Part shown: in pieces, positions 59,811 through 64,000 of the stretch
How positions within the stretch are numbered: the stretch's first letter is position 1
Layout of the letters: every line of letters begins with the position of its first letter
From: Anaerolineales bacterium
Lineage (GTDB): Bacteria > Chloroflexota > Anaerolineae > Anaerolineales > Villigracilaceae
Assembly: GCA_016789305.1 (NCBI GenBank)
Contig: JAEURJ010000008.1
Location: forward strand, 186,001-250,000
Length of the DNA stretch: 64,000 nt
Reading direction: 5' to 3'
Translations under genes and position numbers: made by a program
Notes under the pieces: model-generated
The model's input: the letters and a program-made list of their open reading frames with translations, nothing else
Databases searched by the model: none
What the model was told of the DNA's origin: nothing

Positions 59811-60977
59811 CTAGGGGTTGGGGGTGCCTTCGACGGCAATTCCCACCCAAGTGAAGACGCGCTTCTCGCTGGCCGCGCCGGAGGTAACCCAAATTGGCTG
59901 GCCTTGGTCGTCGGTGCCATCCTGGCGAACAGGGATGATCCACCAGCGCAGCACATGGGCTACATTATCCTTCGGGCGGAAGGTGGTGGGCACGATATAT
60001 TTTGTGTCTGTCACGTAATCGGTCAAACGGCGGGGTTGGTCTGCTGTGATGTCTTCGACGATGATTTGATAGGCCTCTCCACCGCGAAGCGTGCCAACAG
60101 ACGCCCATTGCAGGGTTACAACGTCATTTGCCAGGGAGAAGGCTGCTCCGTCCGCAGGCAGAAGCAGGTTTGGAGCGGGGTAAGGAGGCGGAATGGTCGC
60201 CGTCGGGGTCGGTCCAGGGGTGGCAGCCCGTTTGCAGAGTGGAACGTTGATCGTTGTCCCGATAAATACGTTATCGGTGGTCAGGCCATTCCATTCCTTG
60301 ATCGCATCGGGTGGAACTGCGTAATTTAGGGCGATGCTGGAAAGAGTGTCGCCATCCTGTACGGTAACCGGCACGGTTTCACAGGCTTCTTTTGTGGCGT
60401 TATCAGGCAGGGGTGTGTTGGTAGGCGGCGGCGGGATCGTTGGGGTTGGATAAGGTATCTTGAGAACTTGTCCAACGCTGATGGGACATGAGGAGGCGAG
60501 GTTGTTGGTAATGATGATACTTTGGACCGAGACGCCGAAGGTGAATGCGATCTGTGAGCACGAGCCATCGCCGGCAGAAACGGTATAGTCAAACGGAGGC
60601 TGCAAGGTGGCAGTTGGTACGTCTGTCGCTGGAAGGGTATTTGTAGGTGGGATGGTGACTGTCGGAGAGACCGTTGGAGTGGGGGATTCTTCCGGAGTCA
60701 AGTTGGTGGCGGTACCGCCTCTGCTTAAGGCAAAAAACACCACAACCGATGCAATAATGATCACCACGGCAAGAATTCCAACCGCCGCCGGCAGGCTTAA
60801 CCTGATCTCTGGCATGCGGCTGGCTTGAACGGATTTCTCAGCCTTTTTCGCAATCTTGAGTTCGGGTTTGGGTGTGAATTCTGTGCCACATACGAGACAG
60901 CGTGTTGCATTTTCACTTAAACGCGTTCCGCAGGTTGGGCAGACTTTTGTTTTGCTTGAAGAGGATTCTTGATTCAT
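59811..60977 (-). CDS. Zinc-ribbon, membrane-anchored LysM protein
   Basis: 388 residues: N-terminal zinc ribbon (CPTCGTRL and CLVCGTEF, about 13-34) in the cytoplasm, a membrane span (about 63-88), a Pro/Thr-rich linker, LysM (about 130-180), a second linker, LysM (about 205-253), Pro/Thr-rich spacer and an Ig-like or FnIII-like C-terminus (about 270-385). LysM domains bind peptidoglycan. No Shine-Dalgarno sequence; TATAAT (plus 60988-60993) lies 10 bases before the ATG, so the transcript should be leaderless. Confidence 0.9.
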   Translation of the reverse strand: MNQESSSSKTKVCPTCGTRLSENATRCLVCGTEFTPKPELKIAKKAEKSVQASRMPEIRLSLPAAVGILAVVIIIASVVVFFALSRGGTATNLTPEESPTPTVSPTVTIPPTNTLPATDVPTATLQPPFDYTVSAGDGSCSQIAFTFGVSVQSIIITNNLASSCPISVGQVLKIPYPTPTIPPPPTNTPLPDNATKEACETVPVTVQDGDTLSSIALNYAVPPDAIKEWNGLTTDNVFIGTTINVPLCKRAATPGPTPTATIPPPYPAPNLLLPADGAAFSLANDVVTLQWASVGTLRGGEAYQIIVEDITADQPRRLTDYVTDTKYIVPTTFRPKDNVAHVLRWWIIPVRQDGTDDQGQPIWVTSGAASEKRVFTWVGIAVEGTPNP

Positions 60978-60987
60978 ACGAGCGAAA

Positions 60988-60993
60988 ATTATA
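60988..60993 (-). promoter_or_regulatory. -10 box of the LysM gene, leaderless start
   Basis: TATAAT on the minus strand, 10 bases before the ATG at 60977, with no ribosome-binding site in between. No convincing -35 was found. Confidence 0.5.
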
Positions 60994-61162
60994 CCATCGA
61001 ACGATTTCGCTTACTTTTTAGAGGGTAGGGTGTATCCAACTTGGAGGGTGAACGGTGGTCATGAGGCGGCTGCCTGCTCTTAAAAGTCTGCATGATATAC
61101 TCAGTGCAACTTCTAAAATCCGCCGGTGTTATTAACTTACACCAGCGGTAAGGTAACTTTTT

Positions 61163-61735
61163 TTGGCCGACCTGGATTATAACGAAGAGGAAATTCTCGC
61201 AAGCGCTTCACAAGGTGACCGCGATGCTTTTGGTCAACTTTATGAGCGGTATGTGGAACGCATCTTCAACTATGTATATTACCGTACCGGGAATGTACAT
61301 GAGGCGGAAGATATCACTGCCCGGGTTTTCCAGCGGGCGATGAATCACATCAAGAACTATACGGACCGCGGCGTTCCTTTTTCTGCCTGGTTGTATCGCA
61401 TTGCTCACAACCTGGTCGCCAACTGGCACAGAGACCGCGGCCGCAAGCAGGAAATTCCCCTCGACGATTTGCCGGTTTTGCCGAACAAAGGCGATCATCC
61501 AGAGCGCAACCTGGTTCGCTCACAGGAGCAGGAAGCGCTTTTGAAAATGATCCGCCGGCTGCCTCCCGAAAGGCAAAACCTGCTGATTTTGAAGTTCGTT
61601 GAAAATATGTCAAACGCAGAGATTGGTGAGATCATGGGTCGAAGTGAAGGAGCCGTGAAGAGCCTTTATCATAGGACGCTTTTGTCTCTTCGCGATCAAT
61701 TGGAAGATCAAAATCTTAATTTAGAAGGAGATTGA
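61163..61735 (+). CDS. ECF-type RNA polymerase sigma factor
   Basis: 190 residues from a TTG at 61163 (AAGGT upstream). Region 2 (about 20-90; DAFGQLYERYVERIFNYVYY, AEDITARVFQRAMNHI) and region 4 (about 125-182; RRLPPERQNLLILKFVENMS, AEIGEIMGRSEGAVKSLYHR) are present; regions 1 and 3 are missing. A short AT-rich leader with inverted arms CCGCCGGTGT (61119-61128) and ACACCAGCGG (61138-61147) precedes it. Followed by DegV and a small membrane protein that may act as anti-sigma factor. Confidence 0.93.
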   Translation: MADLDYNEEEILASASQGDRDAFGQLYERYVERIFNYVYYRTGNVHEAEDITARVFQRAMNHIKNYTDRGVPFSAWLYRIAHNLVANWHRDRGRKQEIPLDDLPVLPNKGDHPERNLVRSQEQEALLKMIRRLPPERQNLLILKFVENMSNAEIGEIMGRSEGAVKSLYHRTLLSLRDQLEDQNLNLEGD

Positions 61736-61738
61736 ACC

Positions 61739-62581
61739 ATGTTGCGAATCGTGACCGACGGTGCTGCTGATATTCTTCCAGAGTGGGAAAAAGAATACGG
61801 GATCGACACCATCCCTGTGAACATTCTTTTCGGCGAAAAATCCTATCTTCAAGGCGTGGAATTGGACAACGAAGGTTTTTATAAATTAGTGGATGAAAGC
61901 AAACGCATTCCCAAAACCGCGCAACCCTCCCCGCATCAATTCGTTGAGTTTTATAGAAAAGTTGCCCAAAAAGGCGACACCATTATTTCAATCCATATCA
62001 CTGCCAAACTTTCCGGAACCTATGCTTCGGCCATTGCCGCCGCAGAAGAGTTGAAGGATGAATTCAAAATCATCCCGATCGACTCCGCCTGCGGATCCCT
62101 GGGAATTGGCCTTATGTGCCGCGAGGCCCGCAAAATGGAACGTGCGGGCAAGCCGGTGGATGAGATCGTGAAGAATATCGAAGCGATCAAAAATAATGTC
62201 CGCGTAATTTTGACCCTCGATACTCTTGAATATGCCAAAATGTCCGGGCGCGTTGGAACCTTGCAAGCGGCACTTGCCTCCGCGCTCAATGTCAAGCCGA
62301 TCGCTGTTTTACGTGAAGGCGTTCTGAATATGGCGGAAAGAGTCCGTACTCGTAAGGCTGCCCTTGACCGCGTCATTTCCATGGCGAAGGAAGAGTTCGG
62401 TAATAAGCCGGTTTATTTGGCGGTTGTCCATGCCCGTGATTTGAAATCCGGCCAGGCCCTGTTGGATCAAGCCAGAAGTCACTTCAACGCCAAGGAAACC
62501 ATGATTAATGACCTGTCCATTTCCATTGCGGCAAATCTTGGACCAGGAACAGTAGGTTTGATTCTTTACCCGATTGAATAA
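61739..62581 (+). CDS. DegV family fatty-acid-binding protein
   Basis: 280 residues, full DegV length. Sequence: VTDGAADILPEWEKEYGIDT, TAQPSPHQFVEFYRK, ITAKLSGTYASAIAA, IDSACGSLGIGLMC, LEYAKMSGRVG. DegV proteins bind fatty acids and are partners of fatty acid kinase FakA. AGAAGGAGA site; gap to the sigma gene is 3 bases. Confidence 0.94.
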   Translation: MLRIVTDGAADILPEWEKEYGIDTIPVNILFGEKSYLQGVELDNEGFYKLVDESKRIPKTAQPSPHQFVEFYRKVAQKGDTIISIHITAKLSGTYASAIAAAEELKDEFKIIPIDSACGSLGIGLMCREARKMERAGKPVDEIVKNIEAIKNNVRVILTLDTLEYAKMSGRVGTLQAALASALNVKPIAVLREGVLNMAERVRTRKAALDRVISMAKEEFGNKPVYLAVVHARDLKSGQALLDQARSHFNAKETMINDLSISIAANLGPGTVGLILYPIE

Positions 62582-62596
62582 ATTAAGGACTACATA

Positions 62597-62866
62597 GTGA
62601 ACCGTAAGTCAACCATGCAAACAAAAGACCTCGATATACTGGAAACGCATCTCGCCGGGACCTTGAAGCGGGTTTCGCCTCCGAATGACATTATCCAACG
62701 CCTGCGCGGAAGGATCACCATGCCTGCGCGTGAGGCCATTACGCTGCGTTTGCGAGATTGGCGTACATTGTTCTTTGTATTTGGCGGGGTCATGTCTGGT
62801 ATGTTGTTGATCGTCACTGTGGCACGAGCGCTTTACTATTTTATCGGCCGAAGAAACCCGATCTAA
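62597..62866 (+). CDS. Small single-span membrane protein, possible anti-sigma factor
   Basis: 89 residues from a GTG at 62597. A cytoplasmic N-terminal half (DLDILETHLAGTLKRVSPP, then DIIQRLRGRITMP), a membrane span (about 57-80) and a short tail. It lies in the sigma/DegV operon. The small cytoplasmic part before one span is reminiscent of anti-sigma proteins, but no zinc-binding HxxxCxxC motif is seen. Function unproven. Confidence 0.65.
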   Translation: MNRKSTMQTKDLDILETHLAGTLKRVSPPNDIIQRLRGRITMPAREAITLRLRDWRTLFFVFGGVMSGMLLIVTVARALYYFIGRRNPI

Positions 62867-62880
62867 AAGATTTCAAAAAT

Positions 62881-62915
62881 CAATACTTCCCGCCTGGTAG
62901 AGGCGGGAAGTATTG
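62881..62915. terminator. Bidirectional terminator
   Basis: CAATACTTCCCGCCT (62881-62895) and its exact complement (62901-62915) around GGTAG, between the sigma operon (+) and a minus-strand gene. Confidence 0.8.
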
Positions 62916-62937
62916 ATTTAATGGGGACCAACGGCTT

Positions 62938-63273
62938 TTATCTCCAATCAGGTAACAGCCATCTGCATAGAATACGTGCCTCTGCAACCAAGTCCGCTGG
63001 AACCGGAAGTTCGTGTTCCTCGGTGACGCGAGCTGTCAGGTGTTCAATGATCTCTTTGATGTCCGCGGGAAGATGCGACTCTTCTTTGAGCAATTCAAGT
63101 AGATTGATGGCACTCGTGTTCGGAAGTTGCGCCTCTTTTCGGCTGTAGTATTCCCGAATTGCCACACCGGCCGCACGCCGCGCACAAACGCGGGATTGTC
63201 CCTCGTTTTTCTTGATGCGTGCCTGTGTCGCCTTGTCAAATTCAGCTTTGAGTTGTGTCTGCCAGTTTTCCAT
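62938..63273 (-). CDS. Hypothetical helical protein
   Basis: 111 residues from the ATG at 63273; the frame is open to 63405 but a promoter-like TATAAT (plus 63280-63285) lies 6 bases upstream of this ATG, so a leaderless start here is favoured. All-helical (ENWQTQLKAEFDKATQARIK, CARRAAGVAIREYYSRKEA, DIKEIIEHLTARVTEEHELP). No family recognised. Confidence 0.7.
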   Translation of the reverse strand: MENWQTQLKAEFDKATQARIKKNEGQSRVCARRAAGVAIREYYSRKEAQLPNTSAINLLELLKEESHLPADIKEIIEHLTARVTEEHELPVPADLVAEARILCRWLLPDWR

Positions 63274-63356
63274 GCCGCGATTATACATGACCCGGGGATT
63301 AATCCCTTGTTCATCTAGATCGTTATAATAAATCAAATTTTTCATTAGGAGAAATA

Positions 63357-64000
63357 ATGAAGAAAATCCTCCCGACACTGCCAGGTCTGTTTGTGTTGAC
63401 CGCATTTATTCTGTCCTCTTGTATTTCCCGGTCGGATGCGACAGATATCAAGACCGGCCAGCCTCATTTAATTACCGGCACATTTAAAGTGACGAATGAT
63501 TTTGTGCTGACCCGATATTATGTCGAAAATGCGGTATCGCTCGTCGATATGCACGGATTTGTAACTCGTGATGAAGAATGGGAAGTACCTGTTGAGTCGC
63601 AGGTGCTTGGTGTGATGAATTTTGACCCCGATACCTTGAGCGGCACTTTCGATTTAAATCTGCCGGCTGTCCCGCGTGGCATGTTGAATGACGTGGATAA
63701 TAATGGAGATGAAGACTTGGGAGTGCAGATTTTTGCCGTCGCATATTCGCCTAACTTGTACGGAGGACCATTTGCCCAGGGAGATGATCGCTCTCGTGGC
63801 TGGCCGTCCTATCTTGCTTCCGTCAAGACCAATAGCGAGAATGACCATGAGGTAGTTGGCGGCAAACTTGTGATCTGGTCGCCTGATTCTGAGCAGGGAT
63901 TTCCGACAAGTTTCGGGGCAGATGGCCTGCTTTTTACCTCCGATGATCCGGTGATTTCGATCCCGTCCGGATATTCAGTGGTTGATCTCGACGAATCGTC
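63357..64000 (+). CDS. Lipoprotein, probable S41-type peptidase, C-terminus beyond window
   Basis: The frame runs from an ATG at 63357 (AGGAGAAATA upstream) to the end of the window, 214 codons. A signal with lipobox ILSSC (Cys22) marks an exported, lipid-anchored protein. The exposed part is beta-rich: VESQVLGVMNFDPDTLSGTF, VDNNGDEDLGVQIFAVAY, GWPSYLASVKTNSENDHEV, FGADGLLFTSDDPV. From memory this matches the N-terminal domain of Chloroflexota S41 tail-specific peptidases, but the catalytic part is not in view. Confidence 0.7.
   Translation, partial: MKKILPTLPGLFVLTAFILSSCISRSDATDIKTGQPHLITGTFKVTNDFVLTRYYVENAVSLVDMHGFVTRDEEWEVPVESQVLGVMNFDPDTLSGTFDLNLPAVPRGMLNDVDNNGDEDLGVQIFAVAYSPNLYGGPFAQGDDRSRGWPSYLASVKTNSENDHEVVGGKLVIWSPDSEQGFPTSFGADGLLFTSDDPVISIPSGYSVVDLDES

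Noticed and set aside
1..64000. CRISPR arrays, tRNA or rRNA genes, insertion sequences, prophage
   Set aside because: No repeated spacer pattern, cloverleaf, rRNA segment, transposase or phage gene was seen in the sequence.

Overview
The window looks like a bacterial chromosome segment of intermediate G+C, most plausibly from an uncultured member of the Chloroflexota (Anaerolineae). This is inferred from the mix of families (MoxR/DUF58/DUF4129 cluster, zinc-ribbon/LysM protein, M55 peptidase, F420-type flavin-fold protein, DinB-like and WYL proteins, paired USPs) and from several short interspersed palindromes. It was not confirmed by any search. There is no rRNA, tRNA, CRISPR array, prophage or transposase. 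Gene density is about one per 880 bases, on both strands.

Layout. 1-5.7 kb: end of an Npt-like membrane transporter, then a five-gene MoxR/DUF58/DUF4129 operon. 6-13.2 kb: a secreted beta-helix protein, a P-loop kinase-like protein and a class III aminotransferase sharing a divergent promoter, a histidine kinase/response regulator pair, a quinone-oxidoreductase-like MDR protein and a His-rich membrane protein. 13.3-16.9 kb: trxB behind a structured leader, then mdh and a mitochondrial-type citrate synthase. 17-22 kb: oligopeptidase B overlapping two polytopic GT-C-like membrane proteins. 22-28.9 kb: small hypothetical, DinB, YdeI, HD-like, WYL, NIPSNAP and DUF1579-like genes. 29-33 kb: deoC and a two-domain ALDH16-type dehydrogenase, separated by a DUF433/DUF5615 toxin-antitoxin pair. 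33-36.3 kb: an AT-rich orphan gene, a DUF559 nuclease next to a long palindrome, a Stf0 sulfotransferase, RidA and OsmC. 36.3-50.5 kb: second-messenger and stress functions (GGDEF cyclase, class III adenylate cyclase, two USPs, PAS kinase/Rcp1/HD-GYP operon) with a hydrolase/TetR/YrdB operon and small metabolic genes. 50.6-64 kb: ACT and NTF2 proteins, hisD behind an apparent attenuator, rRNA-methyltransferase-like, esterase, F420-type, M55 and MFS genes, a LysM protein, an ECF sigma/DegV operon and a partial lipoprotein.

Regulation is the most interesting layer. hisD has a consensus promoter, a 20-codon leader ORF with three consecutive His codons, and a strong terminator 16 bases before the hisD start codon, which is a complete attenuation arrangement. 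trxB has a leader that can fold in two exclusive ways, one hiding its ribosome-binding site. The two USP genes share a 20-base CRP/FNR-like box at the same distance from matching -10 boxes. Several genes lack a Shine-Dalgarno sequence and have a -10 box 6-12 bases from the start codon, which suggests that leaderless mRNAs are common in this organism.
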